Below, piece after piece: positions 22,584 to 30,171 of a stretch of DNA of 33,606 nucleotides. A model generated the notes under the pieces. That model was not told the origin of the DNA. It was given only the letters and a program-made list of their open reading frames with translations, and searched no databases. The position numbers and the translations under genes were made by a program. The stretch spans positions 1 through 33,606 of the forward strand of contig CAOYAN010000022.1 of the NCBI GenBank assembly GCA_948562205.1. The letters run 5' to 3'. This stretch comes from an uncultured Clostridia bacterium. Its GTDB lineage: Bacteria > Bacillota > Clostridia > TANB77 > CAG-465. The stretch's first letter is position 1, and each line of letters starts with the position of its first letter.

Positions 22584-23407
22584 TGGGTGAACAAAATATA
22601 ATAAGTAATTTAAATTTACTTTCTAATAAAATATTTAAAATACTTGAAAAAGAAGTATATGCAACACTTGATAATATAATTAATATAACACCAGATATAT
22701 TAAATAAGGAGCCTTTAAAAACTATATTTACAAAAGAAGAAACAAATGGTGTAATATTAATTGCAAATGCATTAATATTGTTTTATATATTACATTTTAT
22801 AATTTCTCAAATTATAAGTATATATAATGGTAAAAATATAGAAAATATTTATCAATTTATAATCAAAATAATAATAATTGGTATTTTAGTAAATAATAGT
22901 TATTTTATTTGTGAACTAATTCTTAAAGTATTTAATGGTTTATCAAATGCAATAGATATTTTTTGTAAAAATTTTATTGATAAAGATATTACTTTTTCTG
23001 TATTAAAGGAAAATATATATAAATTAAAAGATATAGATAAAAGTGATTTAATAAGTATAGAGGGCTTAATAAAAAGTACATTATCACTTAGTTCTGTATC
23101 AATTCTTATAACTCTATCTATTAGATATGTAACAGTAATTCTTTTACTTCTAATCTCTCCAATTGCTATAATTTGTCTTTGTAGTAATATCACTAGTGGA
23201 TTTTCAAAAATATGGTTTAAAACACTATTTATAAATTTGTCTATGCAAATATTTATAAAACTTGTAATACTTATACCAATTGTATATAAAGATACAAAGT
23301 CTTCTATGTATAAGGTTATATTACTCGGCTCACTTTATTTATTATATAAGATAAATTCATTTATAAGTAGCATTTTTTCAAAAATATCTGAGAGGAAAAA
23401 TACATGA
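22583..23407 (+). CDS. VirB6/TrbL-like polytopic membrane protein
   Basis: A 274-residue protein with about five or six membrane segments (near 58-80, 88-110, 165-180, 183-205, 215-235, 240-260) and an amphipathic, mostly helical N-terminus. Similar proteins (VirB6, TrbL, and the CD1107-like proteins of clostridial elements) form the inner-membrane channel platform. The start overlaps the preceding stop (TAATG). At 274 residues it is short for TrbL but normal for VirB6. The call rests on topology and neighbours, since I see no sequence motif. Confidence 0.6.
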   Translation: MGEQNIISNLNLLSNKIFKILEKEVYATLDNIINITPDILNKEPLKTIFTKEETNGVILIANALILFYILHFIISQIISIYNGKNIENIYQFIIKIIIIGILVNNSYFICELILKVFNGLSNAIDIFCKNFIDKDITFSVLKENIYKLKDIDKSDLISIEGLIKSTLSLSSVSILITLSIRYVTVILLLLISPIAIICLCSNITSGFSKIWFKTLFINLSMQIFIKLVILIPIVYKDTKSSMYKVILLGSLYLLYKINSFISSIFSKISERKNT

Positions 23408-23730
23408 GAAATAAAATTAATGAAAAAGTAATGTACACTAGTTATAAAAGAAGTAATAAGTGGCTTGGAATAATAGATTATAAAAGTTTATGTATTATTT
23501 TAGTATATATTTGGCTTGTAATAAATATTTTAGATTTAATTAATTTAGATTTTGAAAAGTCATTATATGTTTTTTTATTTTTAACTGTTCCAATAATTTC
23601 TATTATGCTTATTAATATTAATAATGAAAGTACTATAAATGTTATAATATGTATTTTAAAATTCATTATAAGTAAAGGTATATATGTAGATAAAACATAT
23701 TATAAAAATAATAAAGATATATATCATTAA
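23404..23730 (+). CDS. VirB3/PrgI-like small membrane protein
   Basis: A 108-residue protein whose start overlaps the previous stop (ATGA). A basic N-terminus (TSYKRSNKWLGIID) is followed by two close hydrophobic segments (near 30-46 and 55-72) and a soluble tail. This is the shape of VirB3 and PrgI, normally encoded just before or fused to the VirB4 ATPase. Here no VirB4 gene follows; the next gene is a DnaD-domain replication gene with its own promoter. The assignment is by position and topology. Confidence 0.55.
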   Translation: MRNKINEKVMYTSYKRSNKWLGIIDYKSLCIILVYIWLVINILDLINLDFEKSLYVFLFLTVPIISIMLININNESTINVIICILKFIISKGIYVDKTYYKNNKDIYH

Positions 23731-23750
23731 ATTTATATTATATGTAGATA

Positions 23751-23779
23751 TTGTAAAAATTTCAAACTAATGATATAAT
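23751..23779 (+). promoter_or_regulatory. Promoter of the DnaD-domain gene
   Basis: TTGTAA at 23751-23756 and TATAAT at 23774-23779 with a 17-base spacer, about 35 bases before the start codon. It separates the replication genes from the secretion-like operon. Confidence 0.68.
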
Positions 23780-23816
23780 TGTCAATTATAAAAGAGATTT
23801 TTAGTAGGAGATTTTT

Positions 23817-24767
23817 ATGAAATTTATATCAAAAAATAAAATGGAACTTAGTGATACAAATATATCAGATTTATTTATATTAAATTATATGAATTCATTA
23901 CAAGGTTTAGATATTAGATTATACCTTTATATATTATTTGCTTTGAAAAATCATATAGAACTTGATATATCTGAACTTGCCAAAAGATTAGAGGTAACAG
24001 AGTCTGCTATATCTAATAGCTTAGATGTATTACAAGCAGAAGAACTTATAACAAAAACGTCGCAAGGATTTATTGTAGTAGATTTAAAAGAAGTTGAAGT
24101 TAATAAATCATATATACCTAAAATGGAACCTAAAGTAAATAGGGTACAATCAGAACTTGAAAGAAAAAGAATGGCTGCAGCATCTGCTATCAATGAAAGT
24201 TTTTTTCAAGGAATAATGTCACTTGGATGGTATACAGATATTGGCACATTATTTAAAAATTATTCTTTTTCTGAGGAAGTTATGATAGCATTGTTTCATT
24301 ATTGTAGGGAAAGAAAAGCATTAAATAGAAAATATGTATATGCAGTTGCAGAAAATTGGTATAGAGGTGGTGTAAAGACTTTTGAACAATTAGAAGAATT
24401 TTTAGAAAGTTATGATAATATACAAAAGATAAAACAAAAAATACAGAAAGCTTTAAGGCTTAATCGTAATTTTACAAAGTATGAAGAACAATATATTGAT
24501 ACATGGATAAAAGATTATAAATATGAATTTAATATAATTGAGGAAGCTTTAAAAAGAACAGTTGCAAAGTCAAATCCTTCACTAAAATATGTAGATGCAA
24601 TACTTACAAGTTGGCATAAGAAAGGATATAAGACATTAGAAGATATTAAAAATGGAGAAGAAAATGTTGTACAAGCTAAAGAAGTTTCAACAAAATCTAA
24701 ACCTAAATATAAAAATTATGAGCAAAGAGAGTATGAAGATATTGAGACTTTTTATGATAATATATAA
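23817..24767 (+). CDS. DnaD-domain primosomal protein
   Basis: A 316-residue replication restart/initiation protein. The N-terminal winged helix (about 28-100: DISELAKRLEVTESAISNSL, DVLQAEELITKTSQGFIVVD) is of the DnaD_N type. Two DnaD/DnaB_2 domains follow, one near 140-200 ending in YAVAENWYRGGVKTFEQLEE and one near 225-290 ending in ILTSWHKKGYKTLEDIKN. The repeated W-x(3-4)-G-(V/Y)-K-T signature marks both. In Bacillota such proteins help DnaI load the replicative helicase, and the next gene here is the loader. AGGAGA lies before the ATG. The two-domain form is typical of clostridial DnaD/DnaB-like proteins. Confidence 0.9.
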   Translation: MKFISKNKMELSDTNISDLFILNYMNSLQGLDIRLYLYILFALKNHIELDISELAKRLEVTESAISNSLDVLQAEELITKTSQGFIVVDLKEVEVNKSYIPKMEPKVNRVQSELERKRMAAASAINESFFQGIMSLGWYTDIGTLFKNYSFSEEVMIALFHYCRERKALNRKYVYAVAENWYRGGVKTFEQLEEFLESYDNIQKIKQKIQKALRLNRNFTKYEEQYIDTWIKDYKYEFNIIEEALKRTVAKSNPSLKYVDAILTSWHKKGYKTLEDIKNGEENVVQAKEVSTKSKPKYKNYEQREYEDIETFYDNI

Positions 24768-24784
24768 AATAGGAGGATTTTGCT

Positions 24785-25801
24785 ATGGATAATAGTATAT
24801 ATAGAGAAATCAAAAGGGAATATGATTTAAAAAGACAAATAGCAATAGATAAATCAAAAAGATATAAACAAGAAATTTATGCAAAATATCCTATTTTAGA
24901 GGAGATAGAAAATGAAATAAATATGATTGCTTTAAAAACTACTAAAACAATACTTAATTCAGATGAATTAACAAGACTAGTAGAACAAGAAAACTTAGCT
25001 TTAAAATTAGATAAACTAAAGAAAAAATATGATAGAGAACTAAAGAAGATTGGAATAACTAGAGATGATTTTGAGGCAAAATTTGAGTGTGAAAAATGTA
25101 AAGATACAGGTGTAGTATTAAATAATAATAACTATAGTATGTGTAATTGTTTTTCTCAGGCAATGATAAATGAAACATATAAGCAAGTAAATATGTATAA
25201 ATTAGATGAAGAAAACTTTGAAACATTTGATTTAGGATATTATTCTAAGATACCCGATAAACAAAAATATGGTATAGAGAAATCCCCTATGGAAAATATA
25301 GAAAATATAAGAAAAATTGCATATAATTTTTCTAAGAATATAAATGATCCTAGTCAAAAGAATTTACTTTTTGTTGGAAATACTGGTCTTGGTAAAACAT
25401 TTCTTGCTAATTGTATTGCAAGTGAGGTAATTAATGTAGGAAAGACTGTGGTATATCAAACAGCACCAGTGCTAATGGATAAAGTAATTGAATATAAATT
25501 TTCATATAATAAGACTGGTATAGAAAAGGAACAATATGATAAGATATTTAATGTGGATTTACTAATTATTGATGATCTTGGTACTGAGACTATGAGTAAT
25601 AATAAATTTACAGAACTTTTTAATATTATTAATACAAGGCTTTTAAAGAATAAAAAAATGCTTATTTCTACAAACCTTACTTTAAAAGAACTATATAAAG
25701 AATATGATGAAAGAGTAATGTCAAGACTTATTGGAAGCTTTACAATTTGTAAATTTATTGGAGAAGATATAAGACTTAAAAAGAAAAAAATATATGGTTA
25801 A
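24785..25801 (+). CDS. Helicase loader, DnaI/DnaC-type AAA+ ATPase
   Basis: A 338-residue AAA+ protein that loads the replicative helicase onto DNA. The N-terminal part is a long charged coiled coil (about 1-90) followed by a zinc-binding knuckle (C102, C105, C120, C122), as in Bacillus DnaI. The AAA+ domain has Walker A GNTGLGKT (198-205), Walker B LLIIDDLG (259-266), sensor 1 in LISTNLTL and the arginine-finger string ERVMSRLIG. AGGAGG precedes the ATG. It is 17 bases after the DnaD-domain gene and clearly part of the same unit, followed by a strong terminator. Confidence 0.92.
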   Translation: MDNSIYREIKREYDLKRQIAIDKSKRYKQEIYAKYPILEEIENEINMIALKTTKTILNSDELTRLVEQENLALKLDKLKKKYDRELKKIGITRDDFEAKFECEKCKDTGVVLNNNNYSMCNCFSQAMINETYKQVNMYKLDEENFETFDLGYYSKIPDKQKYGIEKSPMENIENIRKIAYNFSKNINDPSQKNLLFVGNTGLGKTFLANCIASEVINVGKTVVYQTAPVLMDKVIEYKFSYNKTGIEKEQYDKIFNVDLLIIDDLGTETMSNNKFTELFNIINTRLLKNKKMLISTNLTLKELYKEYDERVMSRLIGSFTICKFIGEDIRLKKKKIYG

Positions 25802-25808
25802 ATATTGC

Positions 25809-25838
25809 AGGTGATTACTAGTGAGTAATCACCTTTTA
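25809..25838 (+). terminator. Terminator after the helicase loader gene
   Basis: An 11-bp perfect stem, AGGTGATTACT with AGTAATCACCT, around a four-base loop and followed by TTTTACTAT. Confidence 0.85.
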
Positions 25839-25873
25839 CTATATAAGTCCTAACACAAAAGATTACATAATAT

Positions 25874-25902
25874 TTGACTTTTGCTTGAAAATATGCTATA
25901 AT
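25874..25902 (+). promoter_or_regulatory. Promoter of a 39-residue ORF or short RNA
   Basis: TTGACT at 25874-25879 and TATAAT at 25897-25902 with a 17-base spacer, just before a very short gene. Confidence 0.75.
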
Positions 25903-25920
25903 ATATAAGTAGTAGGGGTG

Positions 25921-26040
25921 ATGAATATGATTAAATTAAAAATATATAAAGTAAATGGAAAAGTAGAAGTAAAAGTAGTAGAAAGAGTTGAAGTAAAATT
26001 AGATAATTTAAAAATTAAAATATCTGCTATAACTATATAA
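25921..26040 (+). CDS. Very small protein (39 residues)
   Basis: A short frame starting MNMIKLKIYKVNGKVEVKVV, continuing with alternating Val/Glu/Lys and ending ISAITI. It looks like two or three beta strands of a small basic protein, with no hydrophobic core long enough for a membrane helix. It lies between a consensus promoter and an intrinsic terminator with a nine-T tail, with AGGGGTG just upstream of ATG 25921 (ATG 25927 is also possible). So a transcript of about 150 nt is likely. Whether it acts as message or RNA cannot be told; the protein-like composition favours a message. Confidence 0.55.
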   Translation: MNMIKLKIYKVNGKVEVKVVERVEVKLDNLKIKISAITI

Positions 26041-26042
26041 TT

Positions 26043-26065
26043 GGGGCTTTGGCTCTTTTTTTTTG
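26043..26065 (+). terminator. Terminator of the very small gene
   Basis: A short G/C stem, GGGGC with GCTCT (two G-U pairs), and a run of nine T. Confidence 0.65.
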
Positions 26066-26071
26066 CTTTTT

Positions 26072-26100
26072 TTGCAAAAAAATATTTAATATGATATAAT
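26072..26100 (+). promoter_or_regulatory. Promoter of the metallo-hydrolase gene
   Basis: TTGCAA at 26072-26077 and TATAAT at 26095-26100 with a 17-base spacer, about 55 bases before the TTG start. Confidence 0.6.
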
Positions 26101-26156
26101 AATATGGATTTTTTTATATAATTCTGCAAAAAATAATTTTTAAGGAGGAGTCTTAA

Positions 26157-26930
26157 TTGAAAAATTTTGAAATTAAAGTAAAAGTACTTGGAAATTATGC
26201 TCCAAATTTAAAAAGTATAAAAAAATACCCTTGTTCAGGATATTATATAAAAGGATTAGATAAACCTATAATACTTGATTTAGGTGTTGGAATATTACCA
26301 AAACTTTTTAAGGAGTTAAAGAAAAATAATGAAAATATATATAATACTATATTAATTATTTCACATAATCATATAGATCATTCTTTTGATATGATACCAC
26401 TTAGTTTTTTACTTTTAAAAAGAAAATTACTTGATAAAAACAATAAAAAAGTAAAAATTTTTTTACCTAAAAGGAGTATGATATATACCTATGTAAAATT
26501 GTTTTCAAATGTATTTGATTTTCATGTTATAAATGAAGATACAACATTTGAAATAAATGGTTATAATTTTAGCTTTTGTCAAGCTGAGCATAGGGGGGAA
26601 TCATATGCAACAAAAATAGAAAAAGGTAAAGATAATTTTGTATATACTTCAGATATGGCATATGCATCAAGAAAAATTAGAAGTTTTTGTAAAAATTCCA
26701 ATTGTGCATTGATTGATTCAGGGCATCCAAACAAAGATAGTGCCAAAACATTACCTGGTTATCATGGAAAAACTCAAGAAATAGTAGAAGATCTAATAGA
26801 TAGTGGAGTAAAAAAGATACTTGCATCACATCTTAAGACTTCTTTAAAGGATGAAGACTATATTAGAGTATTTCCAAAAGATTATAATATTTTACTTGCA
26901 AAAATTAATAATGAATATGATATTTTATAA
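26157..26930 (+). CDS. Metallo-beta-lactamase-fold hydrolase
   Basis: A 257-residue MBL-fold enzyme. The metal-binding HNHIDH is near residues 66-71, preceded by the fold's first signature ILDLGVG near 38. The other ligands are probably His130 (QAEHRGE), Asp in YTSDMAY near 165, and His in ASHLKT near 227. It resembles the RNase Z-like and phosphodiesterase-like branch more than beta-lactamases, but the exosite of RNase Z is absent. The start is a TTG, chosen because AAGGAGGAG lies 6 bases before it and no ATG is near. Substrate unknown. A 33-base gap leads to the first of the membrane paralogues, so the two may be co-transcribed. Confidence 0.85.
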   Translation: MKNFEIKVKVLGNYAPNLKSIKKYPCSGYYIKGLDKPIILDLGVGILPKLFKELKKNNENIYNTILIISHNHIDHSFDMIPLSFLLLKRKLLDKNNKKVKIFLPKRSMIYTYVKLFSNVFDFHVINEDTTFEINGYNFSFCQAEHRGESYATKIEKGKDNFVYTSDMAYASRKIRSFCKNSNCALIDSGHPNKDSAKTLPGYHGKTQEIVEDLIDSGVKKILASHLKTSLKDEDYIRVFPKDYNILLAKINNEYDIL

Positions 26931-26963
26931 TACTAAAAAACAGTATCTATAAGGAGGAAAAAA

Positions 26964-27395
26964 ATGAAAAAAATCAAAAATTTTCTTATCAGCTTAAGTC
27001 GGGATGAAAAAATAGTTAAACTTAAAATTTTTGCTTTGATTGCATTTGTATTGATTTCTTTTTTAATATGTTATTTTGAATTTTTTAAACAGTTTGGTAT
27101 AAGTTTATGGATTTTATGTTTAGTAATTTTAGCAATTATAGAAATTTTAGGTACATTAAGTAATTATGATGAAGATACTATTATGGAAAATAGTTTGCTA
27201 AATATTATATTAAGTGATTATAGCCCAGTATGGTGGGTTATTGTATTATTTATGCTTTTTATAGTTAGATTTTCCTTTAAATATTTGTTGAGAAATACAA
27301 TTATAAATATTATAGTAAGTTTAATAGTATTTATATTATCTGACAAATTAGCAAAATATATTAATATACATTTTAAGAAAAAAATAAAAGAATAA
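26964..27395 (+). CDS. Small membrane protein, tandem family member 1
   Basis: A 143-residue protein, first of four related genes. A basic amphipathic start (KKIKNFLISLSRDEKIVKLK) leads into about four hydrophobic segments (near 22-38, 45-60, 88-105, 112-130) and a Lys-rich C-terminus (HFKKKIKE). The central motif NSLLNIILSDYSPVWWVIVL corresponds to NKLRYVLFS-type strings in the other three. AAGGAGG lies before the ATG. A strong terminator follows, so it is separated in transcription from members 2-4. I do not recognise the family. Confidence 0.72.
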   Translation: MKKIKNFLISLSRDEKIVKLKIFALIAFVLISFLICYFEFFKQFGISLWILCLVILAIIEILGTLSNYDEDTIMENSLLNIILSDYSPVWWVIVLFMLFIVRFSFKYLLRNTIINIIVSLIVFILSDKLAKYINIHFKKKIKE

Positions 27396-27400
27396 AGTAG

Positions 27401-27429
27401 AAAAGGCACTTCAATTCGAAGTGCCTTTT
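27401..27429 (+). terminator. Strong intrinsic terminator
   Basis: A 12-bp stem, AAAAGGCACTTC with GAAGTGCCTTTT, around a five-base loop and ending in T residues. Confidence 0.9.
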
Positions 27430-27463
27430 TATGTATTCAATAGAACTGTCATGTGTTAGAATA

Positions 27464-27492
27464 TTGACATTTTATAATAGCAATGATATAAT
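27464..27492 (+). promoter_or_regulatory. Promoter of membrane family members 2-4
   Basis: TTGACA at 27464-27469 and TATAAT at 27487-27492 with a 17-base spacer, about 55 bases before the ATG at 27548. Confidence 0.82.
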
Positions 27493-27547
27493 ATCTGCAA
27501 ACTTTATTAATTTTAAAAGATTATTTTAAAAGATTATGGAGGATAGC

Positions 27548-28039
27548 ATGAAGAAAAGTAAGAGAACTTCTAAAAAAATCAAAAATTTATTGATTTATTT
27601 AAGTAATAGTGAATACTTTTTAAAGATGATTTGTTCAATTTTAATGATTATGTCTGTTTTAGGAATATTTAATAATTTTATTTTTGAAGATAAGTCTATT
27701 TTTGCTATAATTATCGCTTTATTAATAGTTATATTCTCAGAAACTGTAGTTATTTGTTATACAATAAAAGAGACTGATAATGAAGTTATTAGGAAAAACA
27801 AATTAAGATATGTATTATTTAGTAAGAGAAATCCTATATCACTTACTTTAATAATCTTTTTTGTTATAATTGATTGTATAATAAATGATACTATTTTTTA
27901 TTATTTAAAATTGGGAAGTGGAGCAGTTAATTTTTTTATTAGAGCTTTTGTTTTTTTTATTATTTTAGTAATCTTCATTGCTTTTGAAGAAAAGATTTTA
28001 AAGAAAATAAACGAAAAATATAGAAAAAAATTAAAATAG
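27548..28039 (+). CDS. Small membrane protein, tandem family member 2
   Basis: A 163-residue member of the same family. The basic start KKSKRTSKKIKNLLIYLSNS is followed by two hydrophobic segments (near 31-45 and 52-72), a loop with the family motif NKLRYVLFSKRNPISLTLII, then two or three more segments and the tail KKINEKYRKKLK. ATG 27548 is preferred over an in-frame ATG at 27536 because GGAGG lies 5 bases before it. It heads a three-gene unit with its own consensus promoter. Confidence 0.72.
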   Translation: MKKSKRTSKKIKNLLIYLSNSEYFLKMICSILMIMSVLGIFNNFIFEDKSIFAIIIALLIVIFSETVVICYTIKETDNEVIRKNKLRYVLFSKRNPISLTLIIFFVIIDCIINDTIFYYLKLGSGAVNFFIRAFVFFIILVIFIAFEEKILKKINEKYRKKLK

Positions 28040-28052
28040 GAATGGAGAAAAA

Positions 28053-28553
28053 ATGAGACAAAGCTTAAGAATATCTAATAAATTTAAGAATTTGATGTTA
28101 TATTTATGTGATAATTTAAAGTTTATAATATGTTATATTATACTAATGGAAATTATCTTCATTTGGGTTATTTTCAGTAATAATAAAATTTTTGATTGCC
28201 TATTTTGTATTATGATGGAGGGATTTTTTATTATTAGCACCATAAGAATAACTGACAAAATAACAATAAAAAGAAATAAATTAAGACATGTAATATTTAG
28301 TAGTTTTACTCCCATTATATATCCATTAATATTATTGGTTACGTATATCGATATTTCAGTATATAATATTATAGCATATTTATTTAATTTTTCACTGAAT
28401 ATAGAAAAAAATGGAAAGTATATACTTCTATTTATTATTGTATATGTAATATCAGTGTTAATATCGATAATTTTATCAACATTAATAGCAAAAAAATATA
28501 AAAAGAAGTTAATTAGAAAAAGTGATAATGATCTAAAAATAATATGCAAATAA
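28053..28553 (+). CDS. Small membrane protein, tandem family member 3
   Basis: A 166-residue member of the family: start RQSLRISNKFKNLMLYLCDN, hydrophobic segments near 25-45 and 47-62, the motif NKLRHVIFSSFTPIIYPLIL, two further segments, and a basic tail. The gap to member 2 is 13 bases and TGGAGA precedes the ATG. It resembles member 4 more than member 1 (shared ISNKxxNxxxYLC). Confidence 0.72.
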   Translation: MRQSLRISNKFKNLMLYLCDNLKFIICYIILMEIIFIWVIFSNNKIFDCLFCIMMEGFFIISTIRITDKITIKRNKLRHVIFSSFTPIIYPLILLVTYIDISVYNIIAYLFNFSLNIEKNGKYILLFIIVYVISVLISIILSTLIAKKYKKKLIRKSDNDLKIICK

Positions 28554-28574
28554 TTAGTGAAAGGAAAATGAGTG

Positions 28575-29018
28575 ATGATGCGGAATAAAAGAATAAGTAA
28601 CAAGTTAAGAAACATAGTAATATATTTATGTAATAATAATATATTCCTTATGTTATATGCTATATTTCTTTTAGGATTAGCTATTTCAAGTTTTTTATAT
28701 AACTTTAATAATAAAATGAGATTTTTATTTTTTATAGTAGCAGAAATAGGGATAATTATTGAGACTATAAAAGGAAATGATAAAGTAAAAGATAATAAAT
28801 TAATATATGTAATACTTAGTAGAAAATATCCTGTTTTATATCCTCTAATTATGTTAAGTGTTAATTTTTCTTATGTTTTTATAATTATTTTTTATTTTAT
28901 TAATTTAAGTGATATTATTTGTATAATAGTTTATATAGTTATTCTATGTATATTAATTTTATTACAAATATATTTAACTAAAGAAATAAATAAATATTTC
29001 AGATGCAAATTGAAGTGA
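28575..29018 (+). CDS. Small membrane protein, tandem family member 4
   Basis: A 147-residue member of the family: start MRNKRISNKLRNIVIYLCNN, segments near 22-40 and 48-60, the motif NKLIYVILSRKYPVLYPLIM, two more segments, and the tail TKEINKYFRCKLK. The exact start is uncertain among a GTG and two ATGs at 28572-28580; the spacing of AAAGGA favours 28575. It is last in the unit and precedes a bidirectional terminator. Confidence 0.7.
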   Translation: MMRNKRISNKLRNIVIYLCNNNIFLMLYAIFLLGLAISSFLYNFNNKMRFLFFIVAEIGIIIETIKGNDKVKDNKLIYVILSRKYPVLYPLIMLSVNFSYVFIIIFYFINLSDIICIIVYIVILCILILLQIYLTKEINKYFRCKLK

Positions 29019-29055
29019 TTTTTATATGATAGTATATGTTCTAGAAGAAAATAAG

Positions 29056-29082
29056 GCACCATAGATGTAGTTTCTATGGTGC
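29056..29082. terminator. Bidirectional terminator, membrane family versus dnaJ-like gene
   Basis: A 10-bp perfect stem, GCACCATAGA with TCTATGGTGC, between convergent genes, followed by ACTTTTATAAA on the plus strand and preceded by A/T on the other side. Confidence 0.78.
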
Positions 29083-29087
29083 TACTT

Positions 29088-30035
29088 TTATAAATAAATA
29101 TTATCTTTTCTAGTTTCAAGATTTAATAATTGTTGATATAGCTCTTCTTCTTTTTCAGATATATCTATAGGCATGTCTATATGTATTTTAAGATTTAGAT
29201 TTCCTCTATCCCCATTTTCATCTATATAACCTTTATTAGGTACTGTGACAATTTCTCCATCTCTTAAATGTTTTGGAAGAGAGACAAATAATTTTTCATC
29301 CATTACTTGAAGTTTATATTTACCTCCAAGTGCTGCTATTGCAGGAGTGATTTCAATTTCTTTTTCTAAATCTACGCCATCTAAGCTAAAGTCTGAGTCA
29401 TCTGTTAGTCTTACATTTATTATTAAATCACCATTTTTTCCACCATTTTTACCAGGATTGCCTAAAGCTGCTAAACGAATTTTATCTCCGCTTTTTATTC
29501 CTATAGGAACTTTTACTGAAAATGTTCTCATGCCAGCTTTAAAAGCTTTAATTGCAATTTTCTTTTCAACTCCAAAGTATCCTTCTTCTAAAGTTACATC
29601 TAAATGAGTTATAATATCAGTTCCCTTAATAGGTTTCTTTTTAGTTTGATTAGTGCTTTCTTGCTTTTTATCTAATGTTTCAGTTTTATTTTCCTCTTCA
29701 TTATTTTCTTTCTTAAATCCAAGAATAGTAGTAAGTAAATCATTAAAAGCATTTACGCCAGATTTAAATTCATATTTTACATTAGATAAACTTGAGTTAG
29801 AATCAACAAATCCATATCCTAGTCTTGCTACTTGTCTGTCATATTTTTTTCTTTTTTCTTCGTTTGATAGTGTAGCGTAAGCTTCATTTACATCTTTGAA
29901 TTTTTCTTCTGCCTCAGGGCTTTTGTTTGTATCTGGATGATATGCTTTGGCAAGTTTTCTATAATTTAATTTTATTTCTTGAAGTGGTGTCTTTCTTGAC
30001 ACACCTAATATCTCATAATAGTTTTTGTATTTCAT
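29088..30035 (-). CDS. DnaJ-type co-chaperone without zinc finger (CbpA-like)
   Basis: A 315-residue J-domain protein that stimulates the ATPase of Hsp70 (DnaK). The J domain fills residues 1-70 with HPD at 33-35. A variable, charged linker (about 75-145) replaces the Gly/Phe region, and the four-cysteine-repeat zinc finger of true DnaJ is missing. The two C-terminal substrate-binding domains follow (GTDIITHLDVTLEEGYFGVE..., ITPAIAALGGKYKLQVMDEK...), ending with the dimerisation part. That layout is type B, as in CbpA. GAGGGG lies before the ATG. It is divergent from gyrA and not linked to dnaK or grpE here. Confidence 0.92.
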   Translation of the reverse strand: MKYKNYYEILGVSRKTPLQEIKLNYRKLAKAYHPDTNKSPEAEEKFKDVNEAYATLSNEEKRKKYDRQVARLGYGFVDSNSSLSNVKYEFKSGVNAFNDLLTTILGFKKENNEEENKTETLDKKQESTNQTKKKPIKGTDIITHLDVTLEEGYFGVEKKIAIKAFKAGMRTFSVKVPIGIKSGDKIRLAALGNPGKNGGKNGDLIINVRLTDDSDFSLDGVDLEKEIEITPAIAALGGKYKLQVMDEKLFVSLPKHLRDGEIVTVPNKGYIDENGDRGNLNLKIHIDMPIDISEKEEELYQQLLNLETRKDNIYL

Positions 30036-30113
30036 ATATTACCCCTCTAAAAACTAATTGTTTCAACTTTTTTACATTATATCATATTTGAATGAAATTT
30101 CAAGAACTTTGAC

Positions 30114-30142
30114 TTGCTTTTTTATTTTTTTTCCTGTATAAT
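30114..30142 (+). promoter_or_regulatory. Promoter of gyrA
   Basis: TTGCTT at 30114-30119 and TATAAT at 30137-30142 with a 17-base spacer, about 30 bases before the start codon. Confidence 0.65.
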
Positions 30143-30171
30143 AAGGTTGTAAAAAATGGAGGTATGAATAA

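Noticed and set aside
20405..23730. The secretion-like genes as part of the integrated element
   Set aside because: They lie beyond attR and the intact tRNA operon, and the element's ends are clear. They belong to the chromosome or to an older insertion.
29347..29880. Open frames on the plus strand within 29088-30035
   Set aside because: They are antisense shadows of the dnaJ-like gene, without ribosome sites.
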